From NCBI RefSeq assembly GCF_001294335.1, contig NZ_LGKG01000139.1:42010-106009 (forward strand): a stretch of 64,000 nucleotides of DNA, read 5' to 3'. The notes beneath the pieces were generated by a model. It was not told the DNA's origin, did not search any database, and saw nothing but the letters and a program-made list of their open reading frames with translations. Positions 49,315 through 58,441 of the stretch are shown piece after piece (the first letter of the stretch is position 1; every line of letters begins with the position of its first letter). The position numbers were made by a program, and so were the translations under genes. Source of the DNA: Streptomyces chattanoogensis (GTDB taxonomy: Bacteria; Actinomycetota; Actinomycetes; Streptomycetales; Streptomycetaceae).

Positions 49315-50604
49315 TCAGGCGAACAGCTCCCGGCCCCACCAGTCGTCCGCGTTCCGGACACCCGGAGGAACCGCGAAAACGGCCGAACCCACGTGCTGGA
49401 TGTATTCGTTGAGGGCGTCGTTGGCCGCCAGCTTCTGCTGCACCGGGACGAAACCATGACGGACGTCGCGCTGGTAGGCGAGGAAGAACAGCCCCGCGTC
49501 CAGCCGCCCGAGGCCGTCCGTACCGTCGGTGAAGGAGTAGCCGCGGCGCAGGATCCGCGCCCCGCCGTTGGCGTCCGGGTGTGCGAGGCGTACGTGCGCA
49601 GTCGGCAGCATCGACTTCAGATGCGGCTCGTCCCGCTCGCGCTTCTTGCCGACCGGCGCACCCTCGCCCTTGTCCCGGCCGAAGATGTCCTCCTGCTCCT
49701 GGAGCGAGGTGCGGTCCCAGGTCTCGATGTGCATCCGGATCCGGCGCGCGACGAGGTACGAGCCGCCGGCCATCCAGCTCTCGTCACCCTTGACGTCCTT
49801 CTCGCCGACCCACACATGCTTGTCCAGCGCCGCGGTGTCGGTGCCCGCGATGTTCCGGGTGCCGTCCTTGAAGCCCATCATGTTGCGCGGGGTCTGGGCG
49901 TCCGGCGTCGTCGACGACGTCTTGCCGAAGCCGAGCTGCGACCACCGGATCGCTATCTTCCCGAAGCCGATCCGCGCCAGGTTGCGGATCGCATGCACCG
50001 CCACCTGCGGGTCGTCCGCGCAGGCCTGCACGCACAGATCGCCGCCGCTGCGCGCCTTGTCGAGGTTGTCGCCGGGGAACTTCGGCAGATCGATCAGCGC
50101 CTGGGGGCGCCGCTTCTTGATGCCGAACCGGTCCTTGCCGTCCTTCTCGAACAGCGTCGGCCCGATGCCGAAGGTGAGGGTGAGCCGCGACGGGGGCAGG
50201 CCCAGTGCCTCGCCGGTGTCGTCCGGCGGCGCCTCCGCGAGCCCGCCGACCGCGCCGTCGCCGACCGCATTGCCTGCGGTCATCCGTGCCGCCGCCTTCG
50301 TCCACTCCTTCAGCAGCGCGATGAGCTCATCGCGGTCATCCGTCGTGACATCGAAGGCGGCGAAGTGCAGCCGGTCCTGGACCGCGGTGGCGATCCCGGC
50401 CTGGTGCCTGCCGTGGAAGGCGACCGCGGCACCCGCCGTCGCATCCGCCGCGGCCGGCTGGGCGTCGCTGCCCGTGCGCAGCGCCGCCGCCGTACCGCCG
50501 GCCGCGACCGCGCCCAGCGCCAGCCCTGCACCGCCCCAGCCCAGCAGCGACCGCCGCGAGGGCGTGCGCCCGGCCGATCCGTCGTTCGTCTCGTCGTGGG
50601 ACAT
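49315..50604 (-). CDS. efeB: Deferrochelatase/Dyp-type peroxidase EfeB
   Basis: 429 residues. A Tat signal (PSRRSLLGWGGAGLALGAVA) leads to the Dyp fold: MMGFKDGTRN is the GxxDG motif with the catalytic Asp, HVRLAHPDANGG holds the proximal haem His, and RRGYSFTDGTD follows. EfeB proteins take electrons or strip iron from haem at the cell surface. Starts after GGAAGGACGTCGG, 32 nt downstream of efeO. Translated in one operon with efeO and efeU. Confidence 0.94.
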   Translation of the reverse strand: MSHDETNDGSAGRTPSRRSLLGWGGAGLALGAVAAGGTAAALRTGSDAQPAAADATAGAAVAFHGRHQAGIATAVQDRLHFAAFDVTTDDRDELIALLKEWTKAAARMTAGNAVGDGAVGGLAEAPPDDTGEALGLPPSRLTLTFGIGPTLFEKDGKDRFGIKKRRPQALIDLPKFPGDNLDKARSGGDLCVQACADDPQVAVHAIRNLARIGFGKIAIRWSQLGFGKTSSTTPDAQTPRNMMGFKDGTRNIAGTDTAALDKHVWVGEKDVKGDESWMAGGSYLVARRIRMHIETWDRTSLQEQEDIFGRDKGEGAPVGKKRERDEPHLKSMLPTAHVRLAHPDANGGARILRRGYSFTDGTDGLGRLDAGLFFLAYQRDVRHGFVPVQQKLAANDALNEYIQHVGSAVFAVPPGVRNADDWWGRELFA

Positions 50605-50636
50605 CCGACGTCCTTCCTCCCCTGCCTGTACCGGAC

Positions 50637-51791
50637 TTACTTGGTGACGGCCACTGCGGCGGCCAGCTTCGACAGCGGCTCGGCCAGCGCATTGACGTTG
50701 TCGGACAGCGTCTTGCGCTCGCCCTTGCCGACCGTGTCGTACGAGGCGAAACCGTCGGCGGACTTGCTGTCGCGGTGCTTGTCGAGCTGCCCGAGGATCG
50801 CCTCGAACTGCTTGTCCAGCTCCTTGACCAGCGCCGGATCGTTCTTCTTGGCGACCGGCTTCAGCAGTTCGTACGCCTTCTGGGCACCCTCGACATTCGC
50901 GTGGAAGTCGATCAGGTCGGTGTGGCTGTAACGCTCTTCCTCGCCGGTGACCTTGCCGGTGGCCACCTCGTCGAGCAGCTCCTTGGCGCCGTTGGCCATG
51001 GTGGTCGGGTTGATGACGGCCTTGCCGACCCGTCCCTGCCAGTCCTTGAGGTCGGTCATCAGCTGGTCGGCGAGCTTCTTGTCGTCCCCGGAGATCTTCT
51101 TCTTCTCCCACAGGGACTTCTCCAGCTTGTGCCAGCCGGTCCACTTCTGGCCGCCCGCCAGGCCGTCCTCACGGGTGTCGACCTTGGGGTCGATGTTGCC
51201 GAACGACTCGGCCACCGGCTCGGTCCGCTCCCAGCCCACCCGCGACAGCGCATAGGTCTTCTTCGCGGCCTCGACGTCCCCGTCCTTCACCGCGTCGACG
51301 AACTTCTTCACCTTCGGGATGGTCTGATCGGCCTGCTCCTGGGCGTACTTGCGGTACGCGGCGACCGCGGCGTCCAGCTTCGGGCTCCGCTTGACGGCCG
51401 CCCCCTTGCCGGTCGCCTTCACCTGCTGGCGGATGCCGTGGCCCTTCATACCGGGCTTGCACGCCACCTCGTACGCACCGGGCTTGATCTCGGCGGTGAT
51501 CTCGACCTTGGTGCCCGGCCCGATGTTCTCCCGCTCGGTCACGATCCGGTCGCCGGGCGCGTAGACATACACCTCGGTGACCGTGGAGCCCTTGTTCTCC
51601 ACGGCGAACTGCACATGCCCGGCCGGGAACTCCTTGGCCGAAAGCGTGCACTCGCTGTCGGTGGCGGTCACCTCGATCGTGCCCTTGCCGCCCGTGCTCT
51701 TGCCGTCGCTCTTCTCGGCGCAGCCGGCGACGGCGGTCAGGGTCGTGGCCACGGCAATGGCGGCGACGACGGAGGAGCGGTGGGCTCGCAT
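50637..51791 (-). CDS. efeO: Iron uptake lipoprotein EfeO
   Basis: 384 residues. Lipoprotein signal SSVVAAIAVATTLTAVAGC. An N-terminal cupredoxin-like domain (about 35-125; GTIEVTATDSECTLSAKEFP, YEVACKPGMKGHG) is followed by the M75 peptidase-like helical domain with the HxxE motif in GWHKLEKSLW and the later YSHTDLIDFHANVEG. This two-domain form is the classical EfeO, which delivers iron to EfeU. Possible iron boxes lie 59-95 bp upstream. Confidence 0.94.
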   Translation of the reverse strand: MRAHRSSVVAAIAVATTLTAVAGCAEKSDGKSTGGKGTIEVTATDSECTLSAKEFPAGHVQFAVENKGSTVTEVYVYAPGDRIVTERENIGPGTKVEITAEIKPGAYEVACKPGMKGHGIRQQVKATGKGAAVKRSPKLDAAVAAYRKYAQEQADQTIPKVKKFVDAVKDGDVEAAKKTYALSRVGWERTEPVAESFGNIDPKVDTREDGLAGGQKWTGWHKLEKSLWEKKKISGDDKKLADQLMTDLKDWQGRVGKAVINPTTMANGAKELLDEVATGKVTGEEERYSHTDLIDFHANVEGAQKAYELLKPVAKKNDPALVKELDKQFEAILGQLDKHRDSKSADGFASYDTVGKGERKTLSDNVNALAEPLSKLAAAVAVTK

Positions 51792-51849
51792 ACGGGACTC
51801 CAGGCGGGCTCGGGCGGTGCACAGACGGGGACGGACGGTGGGGGGCGTC

Positions 51850-51886
51850 ACTAAGGCAGCCCTAAGTTATCTGAGGCTTACCTGGT
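51850..51886. promoter_or_regulatory. Possible iron boxes (DmdR/IdeR-type) upstream of efeO
   Basis: Two adjacent imperfect dyads: ACTAAGGCAGCCCTAAGTT (51850-51868) and AGTTATCTGAGGCTTACCT (51865-51883). On the minus strand they contain AGGTAAGCCT and TTAGGGCTGCCTTA, close to the TTAGGTTAGGCTNACCTAA iron-box consensus of Streptomyces. The region is AT-rich and sits where the operon promoter should be. Confidence 0.5.
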
Positions 51887-52124
51887 TCTTCCCACCCTGG
51901 CGAGTGATCCCGCTCTCACGGACAACGGCCTGATTACGGATTGGGGCGTCCCCGGTCACGGAATCGTCATGGATGAGTCAAGGTAAGGGGTGTCGTCTGC
52001 GTCGGGTCATGACCGGTGCTATTCGGCCACAGGGGCGGCGGGCGCGCCGGTCCGCCGGGCCCTACATGATCACAAACGCGGGAAACGACTGCTGCGGAAG
52101 CCCCGGTTGGCGTTGAATACGAGG

Positions 52125-52856
52125 ATGAGCGATGCGGCGACGACCGATGCGGCAACGGCCGATACCGGGAAGATCGAACTGCAGGTGATCCGTGTGTTCT
52201 GCGGCGGCGACGGTGGGGGCGGCAACCCCCTGGGCGTCGTACGCAACGGCGCCGCGTGTCCGGCCGGGGCGGACCGGCAGGCCCTGGCCGCCCGGCTCGG
52301 CTTCAGCGAGACGGTGTTCATCGACGACGAGGACCGGGGCGTGGTCGACATCTACACCCCGAGCGCCCGGCTCCCGTTCGCCGGCCATCCGCTCGTCGGC
52401 ACGGCGTGGCTGCTGCGCCGCTTCGGGCGCCCGGCGGCGGTGCTGCGGCCGCCTGCGGGTGAGGTGGCGGTCACCCACGACGGGGAGTTCACCTGGGTGC
52501 GCGGCCGGCCGGAGTGGGTGACCGGGCGCCGGACCGAGGAATACGGGTCCCCCGGCGAGGTCGATGCGCTGCCCGCGCCGCCGCCGGGCGCGGGCTGGCT
52601 CTACGCCTGGGCCTGGCGGGACCGGGCGGCCGGCGCGGTACGGGCCCGTGGCTTCCCGCGCCGCGGCGACGGGATCACGGAGGACGAGGCCACCGGCGCC
52701 GCCGCACTCACCCTCACCCATCAGCTGGGCCGCGCCCTCGACATCCGCCAGGGCGCGGGCTCGCAGATCCTGACCCGGCCGCGGCCGGACGGCGCCATCG
52801 ACCTCGGCGGCCGCGTCGCGCTCGTCGAGGCTGCAGAGGCCACTGAGGCCGGGTGA
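52125..52856 (+). CDS. Short PhzF-family protein
   Basis: 243 residues. IRVFCGGDGGGGNPLGVV, GFSETVFIDD (catalytic Glu), PFAGHPLVGTAW and EDEATGAAALTLTH are the paired PhzF signatures. It is about 40 residues shorter than the paralogue at 36811-37695, mostly in mid-protein loops. No good ribosome binding site; possibly leaderless. Divergent from the efe operon. Substrate unknown. Confidence 0.85.
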   Translation: MSDAATTDAATADTGKIELQVIRVFCGGDGGGGNPLGVVRNGAACPAGADRQALAARLGFSETVFIDDEDRGVVDIYTPSARLPFAGHPLVGTAWLLRRFGRPAAVLRPPAGEVAVTHDGEFTWVRGRPEWVTGRRTEEYGSPGEVDALPAPPPGAGWLYAWAWRDRAAGAVRARGFPRRGDGITEDEATGAAALTLTHQLGRALDIRQGAGSQILTRPRPDGAIDLGGRVALVEAAEATEAG

Positions 52857-52887
52857 CCGGACGCCGGCGCGCCCGCCCCGCACCCGG

Positions 52888-53562
52888 TCAGGCGCTCAGC
52901 GGGAACTCCTCGCCCAGCTCCCGGAAGACGGCGCTGTTCAGCGCGAACGCCCGCTTGCACTCGTCGACCACCCGCTGCTTCTCCAGGTCGTCCACTGGCA
53001 GGGCGTCCAGCAGCGCGCGGTATTCGCGCTTGAAGGCGGCGGGGTTGTCTATGTCCTCGAAGACGTAGAACCGCACGCCGTCGCCCTTGCGCGCGAAGCC
53101 CCAGGTCTTCTCGGCCGTACCGCGGATGATCTGGCCGCCGGAGAGGTCGCCGAGATAGCGGGTGTAGTGGTGGGCCACATAGCCGGCCGGCCATGCGCGG
53201 GCGCAGGTGCGGACGCGGTCGGCGTAGGCGGCGGTGGCGGGCAGCGGCTCCAGGCCGCTGTGCCAGGAGGGGCCGCCCAGGTGGGCGAGGTCGCGCTCCA
53301 GCGCGGCGGTGCGGGCGAGCTCGGGGCGGATGAAGGGGCCCGCCACCGGGTCCCCGGCCAGCGTCCGGGAGGTCTCCTCCAGCGCGCGGTAGACGAACCA
53401 CAGCTGCTCGGTATAGCGCCGGTAGGCCGCGACCCCGAGCCTGCCGCCGAGGAGGTCGCTCATGAACGAGGAGTTCTCGGCCTCGACGTGCTGCTCGTGT
53501 GAGGCGGTGCGGATGACCGTCGAGAAGGGCGAGGGCGACGGGGTCGGGCTGGGCGCTGCCAA
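52888..53562 (-). CDS. Biliverdin-forming heme oxygenase (HmuO/PigA-type)
   Basis: 224 residues. ASHEQHVEAENSSFMSDLLG gives the proximal haem His25; HHYTRYLGDLSGGQII is the conserved distal helix; FYVFEDIDNPAAFKREYR follows. It opens haem to biliverdin, CO and ferrous iron, an iron-salvage reaction that fits the nearby efe operon. The N-terminus is a Pro/Ser linker. Two TGTCGGTAA-type palindromes lie 64-121 bp upstream and probably bind a regulator. Confidence 0.93.
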   Translation of the reverse strand: MAAPSPTPSPSPFSTVIRTASHEQHVEAENSSFMSDLLGGRLGVAAYRRYTEQLWFVYRALEETSRTLAGDPVAGPFIRPELARTAALERDLAHLGGPSWHSGLEPLPATAAYADRVRTCARAWPAGYVAHHYTRYLGDLSGGQIIRGTAEKTWGFARKGDGVRFYVFEDIDNPAAFKREYRALLDALPVDDLEKQRVVDECKRAFALNSAVFRELGEEFPLSA

Positions 53563-53625
53563 AGGGGCCTCCGGGGCCGAAGGGGGCGGGCGGGAACGGG
53601 GGCGGCCGTTCTGCTGCCGCGACCT

Positions 53626-53683
53626 GTTTCCGACAACCTGTCGGTAACCAGCCTACTCCCGTTCCCGACGCCCTGTCGGTAAA
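53626..53683. promoter_or_regulatory. Two operator-like palindromes upstream of heme oxygenase
   Basis: Copy 1: GTTTCCGACA, ACC, TGTCGGTAAC (53626-53648). Copy 2: GTTCCCGACG, CCC, TGTCGGTAAA (53661-53683). Same 10-3-10 design, 35 bp centre to centre. A TetR-type dimer is the likeliest ligand, but no regulator gene lies next to it. Confidence 0.7.
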
Positions 53684-53743
53684 ATTCGGCCCACCTTCGG
53701 TCCGGATCCAGCCGTGCGCCGGCCCGCCTGGGCCCCGGCCGCG

Positions 53744-54601
53744 TCAGGGCAGGGTGAGGATCTCGGTCCCCGTCTCCGTCACCACCAAGGTGTGCTCGAA
53801 CTGCGCCGTCCGCTTGCGGTCCTTGGTGACCACGGTCCAGCCGTCCTCCCACATGTCGTACTCGTGGGTCCCCAGCGTCAGCATCGGCTCGATGGTGAAG
53901 GTCATGCCGGGCTTGATGTCGGTGGTGTGGTGCGGGCTGTCGTAGTGCGGGACGATCAGGCCGGAGTGGAAGGCGGAGTTGATGCCGTGCCCGGTGAAGT
54001 CGCGGACGACTCCGTAGCCGAAGCGCTTGGCGTACGACTCGATGACCCGGCCGATGATGTTGATCTGCCGGCCCGGCCGGACGGCCTTGATCGCGCGGTT
54101 GAGCGCCTCCTGGGTCCGCTCCACCAGCAGCCGGGACTCCTCGTCCACCTCGCCGCACAGATAGGTGGCGTTGTTGTCGCCGTGCACACCGTTGATGTAC
54201 GCGGTGACGTCCAGGTTCACGATGTCGCCGTCCTTGAGGACGGTCGAGTCCGGGATGCCGTGGCAGATGACCTCGTTGAGCGAGGAGCACAGGGACTTGG
54301 GGAAGCCGCGGTAGCCGAGCGTGGACGGGTAGGCGCCGTGGTCGCACATGAACTCATGGGCGACCCGGTCCAGTTCATCGGTCGTGACACCCGGCGCGAT
54401 GTGCGTGGCGGCCTCCGCCATCGCCTGCGCGGCGATCCGGCCGGCGATCCGCATCTTCTCGATCGTTTCGGCGTCCTGCACCTCGGGCCCGGTGTACGGC
54501 GCGGGCGCGTCCTTCCCGACGTACTCGGGGCGCGGGATCGAGGCGGGGACAGGGCGGGTGGGGGAGATCTTCCCCGGGACAAGAAGCGACTGGCCAGACA
54601 T
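53744..54601 (-). CDS. map: Methionine aminopeptidase, type I
   Basis: 285 residues with an N-terminal extension (about 40 residues, Pro-rich) typical of one of the actinobacterial paralogues. Metal ligands: [19 protein letters not shown] (two Asp), TGHGIN (His), FTIEPM (Glu) and [10 protein letters not shown] (Glu). It removes the initiator Met from new proteins. Divergent from the small conserved gene at 54669. The segment 53563-53743 between it and the heme oxygenase holds the two palindromes. Confidence 0.95.
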   Translation of the reverse strand: MSGQSLLVPGKISPTRPVPASIPRPEYVGKDAPAPYTGPEVQDAETIEKMRIAGRIAAQAMAEAATHIAPGVTTDELDRVAHEFMCDHGAYPSTLGYRGFPKSLCSSLNEVICHGIPDSTVLKDGDIVNLDVTAYINGVHGDNNATYLCGEVDEESRLLVERTQEALNRAIKAVRPGRQINIIGRVIESYAKRFGYGVVRDFTGHGINSAFHSGLIVPHYDSPHHTTDIKPGMTFTIEPMLTLGTHEYDMWEDGWTVVTKDRKRTAQFEHTLVVTETGTEILTLP

Positions 54602-54668
54602 GCCAGCGAGTGTATCCGCGGGCCATCGGGCAGGATGGCGGCACCGGAGAGACCCACAGGAGGCGGCA

Positions 54669-54911
54669 ATGGCGCTGTTCAAGAGGCGTACGGAAGGCAA
54701 GCCGGGCGAGTGGTACTACTGCCTCAAGCACGCACGGGTCGAGGAGGGCCCCGAATGCCGGGCCGCCGACCGCTTCGGCCCGTACGCCAGCCAGGAGGAA
54801 GCGGCCCACGCCATGCAAACGGCACAGGAGCGCAACCTGGAGTGGGAGACCGACCCCAAGTGGCACGACGGCGGGAAGCGGGGCGAGGGGGAGGACGGCG
54901 AGCGCGCCTAG
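54669..54911 (+). CDS. Small conserved actinobacterial protein (80 residues)
   Basis: Starts [20 protein letters not shown] after [30 protein letters not shown] and [19 protein letters not shown] follow, a small alpha/beta domain resembling SPOR-like repeats with a highly charged end. Two cysteines (C18, C30) might pair or bind metal. Its stop codon overlaps the stop of the convergent MFS gene (CTAG). Function unknown. Confidence 0.82.
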   Translation: MALFKRRTEGKPGEWYYCLKHARVEEGPECRAADRFGPYASQEEAAHAMQTAQERNLEWETDPKWHDGGKRGEGEDGERA

Positions 54912-56300
54912 GACCTGTCCTGGACGCCGTGGGACGTCCGACGTCCCACGGCGGACCCGTCCGCCACATCGGATCCGCTCCCCCCGCCGGTTCCGCTCTC
55001 CTGCACGGCGGCGCTGGCCTGCCGCTTGCGCCGCGCATGCTCGTCCGTCCTCGCGTCGTACGCCATCAGCTTCGGCAAGGTGAGCGCCAGCAGCCCCACC
55101 GCGCCGAAGCACAGCACCCCGCCGGCCCAGACCGACGTGCGTACGGACGTCAGCGCCGCCATTCCGCCGGCCCGGAGCTGGCCCAGCTGGGGGCCCACCG
55201 AGTACGACAGCAGCTCGATCCCGGCCAGCCGGCCGCGCAGCTCGTCGGGGATGGTCTGGTTCCACATCGCCGAGCGGAAGATGCCGCTGACCATGTCGCA
55301 GGAACCGGCCAGGGTCAGCAACAGCAGCACCAGCCAGACGTCGTGCAGCTGCCCGGCCGCGGCGACCGCCAGGCCCCATCCGGCCGCCGCCAGCGCGACC
55401 GCCCGCCCCTGGCGGTGGATCCGTGAGGTCCAGCCGCTGGTCAGGCTCACGACCGCGGATCCGGCGGGCAGCGCGGCGTACATCAGTCCCAGCGCCCAGG
55501 GGGCGTCCAGCTCGTCGGCGAGGAAAGGGAAGATCGCCAGCGGGAAGGCGAAGAGCATCGCGGCCAGGTCGATGGCATAGGTGCCCAGCAGTTCCTTACG
55601 GCTCCAGGCGTAGCGCGCGCCCTCCGCGATGCCGCGCAGCGACGGCCCGGCGGCGTCGTGGGAGGCGGGCGACGGGGCCAGCTTCCGGGCGAGCAGTACG
55701 GAGACCGCGAAGGTGGCCGCATCGGCGGCGTACGACCAGCGGAGCCCGGCGTACGCCAGCAGCCAGCCGGCCACCGCGGGGCCCGCGATGCTGCCGATCT
55801 GCCAGCGCAGCGAGTTGAGGGCGGCGGCCGCGGCGAGCTGGTCGTGCGGGACGATCCGCGGCACGATCGCGTCCAGCGCGGGGCGCTGCAGAGCGGTCAA
55901 CGCGCCGGCGGCTGCCGCGATGACGTACAGCGGCCACACCAGGGGGTGCGGCAGCAGGCTGTTGAGCAGCAGGAGGACGGACGTCAGACCGAGCGCGGCC
56001 TCGGTACGGACGATCAGCCGACGGCGGTCCAGGGCATCGGCGAGCGCGCCGCCGTACAGGCCGAAGACGATCAGCGGGACGAGTTCGACGGCGCCCAGCG
56101 CGCCGACCGCGAGCGTGGAGCCGGTCAGCTCCTTGAGCTGGAGCGGCAGGGCGACGAGGGTCAGCGAGCTGCCGAAGATGGTGATCGCGCCGCCGCACCA
56201 CAGGAGGCGGAAGTCGCGGGATGTGCGCCAGGGGGCCAGGTCCGGGAGGAGGGCGGCCGCGCGGCGACGGGCTCGGGACGGGGGGGCGGTCGGGGGTCAC
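54908..56300 (-). CDS. MFS transporter, apparent frameshift near N-terminus
   Basis: A complete twelve-segment MFS protein (enterobactin-exporter-like, MFS_3 group) can be read from about 56290 to 54908: WRTSRDFRLLWCGGAITIFG, LADALDRRRLI, ALQRPALDAIVPRIVP and so on. However, this frame has no ATG, GTG or TTG before GTG 55939, which would cut off about three helices. The GTG at 56300 (MTPDRPP) and the ATG at 56310 are in the two other frames. A run of seven C (minus strand, 56286-56280) sits between; one base fewer, or one more, joins a good start to the MFS frame. So either a sequencing error, a disabled gene, or slippage. The C-terminus is encoded by a dispersed repeat. Confidence 0.75.
54926..54952. 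terminator. Repeat-derived hairpin inside MFS 3' end
   Basis: GCCGTGGGACGTC, C, GACGTCCCACGGC: 13-bp perfect arms. It lies 15 nt beyond the stop of the small gene (plus strand) and encodes the last residues of the MFS protein (minus strand), so it can terminate only the former without cutting the latter. Confidence 0.7.
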
Positions 56301-56422
56301 GGGCCACCATCGTGCGCGGCCTTGCAGGACGCCGCAAAGGATTTATCCGCAAGGGACCGGTTGCACAGGCAGCTTGGTCAGGGGCCCGCGGCGGTCCGTC
56401 CCCGCCGCGGCTCAGGCGGCGT

Positions 56423-57049
56423 TCACCACCGCGGCGGAGGCGGCGCGGTCAGCCCGTCGGCGAGCCGGGCCAGCCGGTCGCGGAAGCGGCGCCGGGGGGA
56501 GCCGGCGAGCGTGGCGGGCAGGCCGTTCTCACCGGCGGCGGCGCTGACCAGGTGCTGCACGGTGTCGAGACCGAGGTCCTCGGTCCGGTCGTCGTCGCCC
56601 GCCGGGGCGGCCAGTGCGTCATGCGCCAGGGCGTGCAGATCGCGGTCACCGCCGTCCAGCGCCAGCACCGTCGCGCCGTTGCGGCGTGCGTCGTGCACCC
56701 GCTCCAGCAGCCCGGCGCCGGGCTGCTCCGGCGTGACGACCAGCAGCGTCGCGCCGCGCCCGGCGGCCTCCAGCCGCCCCAGCCCCACGGACAGATGGGC
56801 CGGCGCGCCACCGGGGACGCGGTGCCGTACGAGGGTGGGTGACAGCTCCGGCAGCCCCGACCAGGCGGCCTCGTCGTCCAGATGGGCGGCCAGATGCCAG
56901 GGCTCGTACGCGGCGCTGCCGACCAGCAGCAGCCCGCCGTCGTGCGCGGCGACCGAGGCCCGCAGCGATCCGGCGAAGCGGCGGGTGGACTGGATCCACT
57001 CGGTTCCGGCGAGGACCTCACGCAGCAGCGCGACCCGTACGGCATCCAT
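56423..57049 (-). CDS. Conserved actinobacterial protein of unknown function
   Basis: 208 residues from an ATG with AGGA 8 nt upstream. Starts MDAVRVALLREVLAGTEWIQ; later LLLVGSAAYEPWHLAAHLDD, GRGATLLVVTPEQPGAGLLE and GATVLALDGGDRDLHALAHD. The strand-turn-helix alternation suggests a Rossmann-like alpha/beta fold. I do not recognise a catalytic motif. The orthologous gene is common in Streptomyces. Lies alone between an MFS gene and the aldolase gene on the same strand. Confidence 0.75.
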   Translation of the reverse strand: MDAVRVALLREVLAGTEWIQSTRRFAGSLRASVAAHDGGLLLVGSAAYEPWHLAAHLDDEAAWSGLPELSPTLVRHRVPGGAPAHLSVGLGRLEAAGRGATLLVVTPEQPGAGLLERVHDARRNGATVLALDGGDRDLHALAHDALAAPAGDDDRTEDLGLDTVQHLVSAAAGENGLPATLAGSPRRRFRDRLARLADGLTAPPPPRW

Positions 57050-57091
57050 GGCCCGCATCCTGCCGCGGCCCACCAGCGCTTCGTTGCCGTT

Positions 57092-58075
57092 TCAACGGGC
57101 GTCACCCGTACGGGCCCGGCGCACCGGCGGCAGCCCGGCGGCGGTGAGCCGACGTCCCACGTCCGACACCGCCTCCTCGCCCAGCGGGATCTGCGGAAAC
57201 GCGGTCGCCTGGTGGCCGATCACGCCGAGGAGCCACAGTGCCGCCTTGAAGGAGCCCAGCGCCGCGGAGCTGCGGCCCATTTCGTCCTCCGGGCCGATGC
57301 CGGTCATGGAGAACAGCCCGACCAGCCGCTCCTGTTCGGCCGCCGCCCCCGCCCAGTCGCCGGCCCGCGCGGCCTCGTAGAGCCGTACATAGCCCGCCGG
57401 ATCGACATTCCCGAGGCCCGGCACGACGCCGTCGGCGCCCGCCAGCAGGGCGGCGTCCACGGTGAGTTCGGAGCCGGTGAGGACCGAGAAGGCGGGCGCG
57501 GGGCCCCTGCCGCGGGCGGTGCGGCCGCCGAGGCCGACCAGCAGCCGGCGCAGCGCGCCCTCGTCACCGCTGCTGTCCTTGAGCCCGGCGAGCGTGCCGT
57601 CCTCGGCCAGCTCGTGCACGAGGGACAGCGGCAGCTTGCCGTGTACCGCCATGGGGATGTCGTACGCGAAGACCGGCAGGCCGGCCTCGGCGCGCAGACG
57701 GCGGAAGTGGGCGGCGATCTCGCGCGGGTGGGTGCGGGTGTAGAAGGGCGCGGTGGCGACGAGGGCGTCGGCGCCCAGCGCGGCGGCGGCCGCGGCGTGG
57801 TCGAGGACGCGTGGGGTGGTGGTGTCGATGACCCCGGCGAGCACCGGGACCCGGCCGTCCGCGGTCTTGACGACGGTTTCCAGGGCGGTGGCGCGCTGGG
57901 CGTCGGTGAGGTAGGCGACCTCACTGGTGGAGCCGAGCGCGAACAGCCCGTGGACACCGCCGTCGAGGAGGTGGGTCACCAGGCGGGCGAGGGAGGCGGT
58001 GTCGACCTCGCCGTGCGGGTCGAGCGGGGTGCAGACGGGCGGGATGACGCCGCGCAGCGGTGCGGGGAGTGCCAT
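57092..58075 (-). CDS. Dihydrodipicolinate synthase/N-acetylneuraminate lyase family aldolase
   Basis: 327 residues from the ATG after GGAGCCCCC. TIM-barrel class I aldolase: GVIPPVCTPLDPHGEVD, ALGSTSEVAYLT in place of the GTTGE loop, PVFAYDIP with the proton-relay Tyr, and LAGLKDSSGD with the Schiff-base Lys. The Ser-Thr-Ser-Glu loop is closer to the sialic/keto-acid lyases than to true DapA. Divergent from a sialidase and sugar ABC genes, so a NanA-like lyase (sialic acid to ManNAc and pyruvate) is my best guess. The 3' end (57150-57168) encodes SDVGRRLTAAG from a dispersed GACGTC repeat. Confidence 0.87.
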   Translation of the reverse strand: MALPAPLRGVIPPVCTPLDPHGEVDTASLARLVTHLLDGGVHGLFALGSTSEVAYLTDAQRATALETVVKTADGRVPVLAGVIDTTTPRVLDHAAAAAALGADALVATAPFYTRTHPREIAAHFRRLRAEAGLPVFAYDIPMAVHGKLPLSLVHELAEDGTLAGLKDSSGDEGALRRLLVGLGGRTARGRGPAPAFSVLTGSELTVDAALLAGADGVVPGLGNVDPAGYVRLYEAARAGDWAGAAAEQERLVGLFSMTGIGPEDEMGRSSAALGSFKAALWLLGVIGHQATAFPQIPLGEEAVSDVGRRLTAAGLPPVRRARTGDAR

Positions 58076-58169
58076 GGGGGCTCCAGTGGCTCCGGGATCG
58101 GTTCCCACATCGGTCACCGTGCCCGTTCCCGCGTCAACGGGGGCCGTCAACAAGGTCCGCCGACGGACG

Positions 58170-58186
58170 CCGTTACGGGGTAACGG
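58170..58186. promoter_or_regulatory. Operator-like palindrome in the sialic-acid-type locus
   Basis: CCGTTAC, GGG, GTAACGG: perfect 7-bp arms. It lies about 95 bp before the aldolase start. A GACGTC repeat follows at 58197-58218. The former regulator may be the GntR gene of which only a fragment remains nearby. Confidence 0.5.
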
Positions 58187-58336
58187 CCGTACGTTACGTG
58201 GGACGTGGGATGTCGTGCGTCTGGCCACACTAGACGCGTGCTCCGGCGGCCGGCCAAGGGGCGCGCGGTCCAGGGGCCGAACGGGGCGGGGGCACGTCCG
58301 GATGCGGGACAGGGAGGGTGACCATGACACCCGAAG

Positions 58337-58441
58337 GTGACCTGCCGTCAGCACCTCGCGGTCTACGAGGCGCTGAAGGCGGGCGACGGCGAGCGGGCGG
58401 TGACGGCCATGCACCGGCGCTTCGGCGGCCTCCGCAACGGC
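58337..58441 (+). pseudogene. Remnant of a GntR/FadR-type (FCD) regulator
   Basis: The frame reads HLAVYEALKAGDGERAVTAM then HRRFGGLRNG, which is the last helix pair of FCD-domain GntR regulators (H.AI..AL.AGD...A..AM..H). No DNA-binding domain and no earlier FCD helices are found upstream. So only the end of the gene has survived, between the aldolase and the sialidase. The rest of the 58076-58616 gap holds a palindrome, a GACGTC repeat and no gene. Confidence 0.65.

Noticed and set aside
57092..58075. Housekeeping DapA
   Set aside because: The GTTGE loop is replaced by GSTSE and the neighbours are sialidase and sugar transport genes, so a sialic or keto-acid lyase is more likely.
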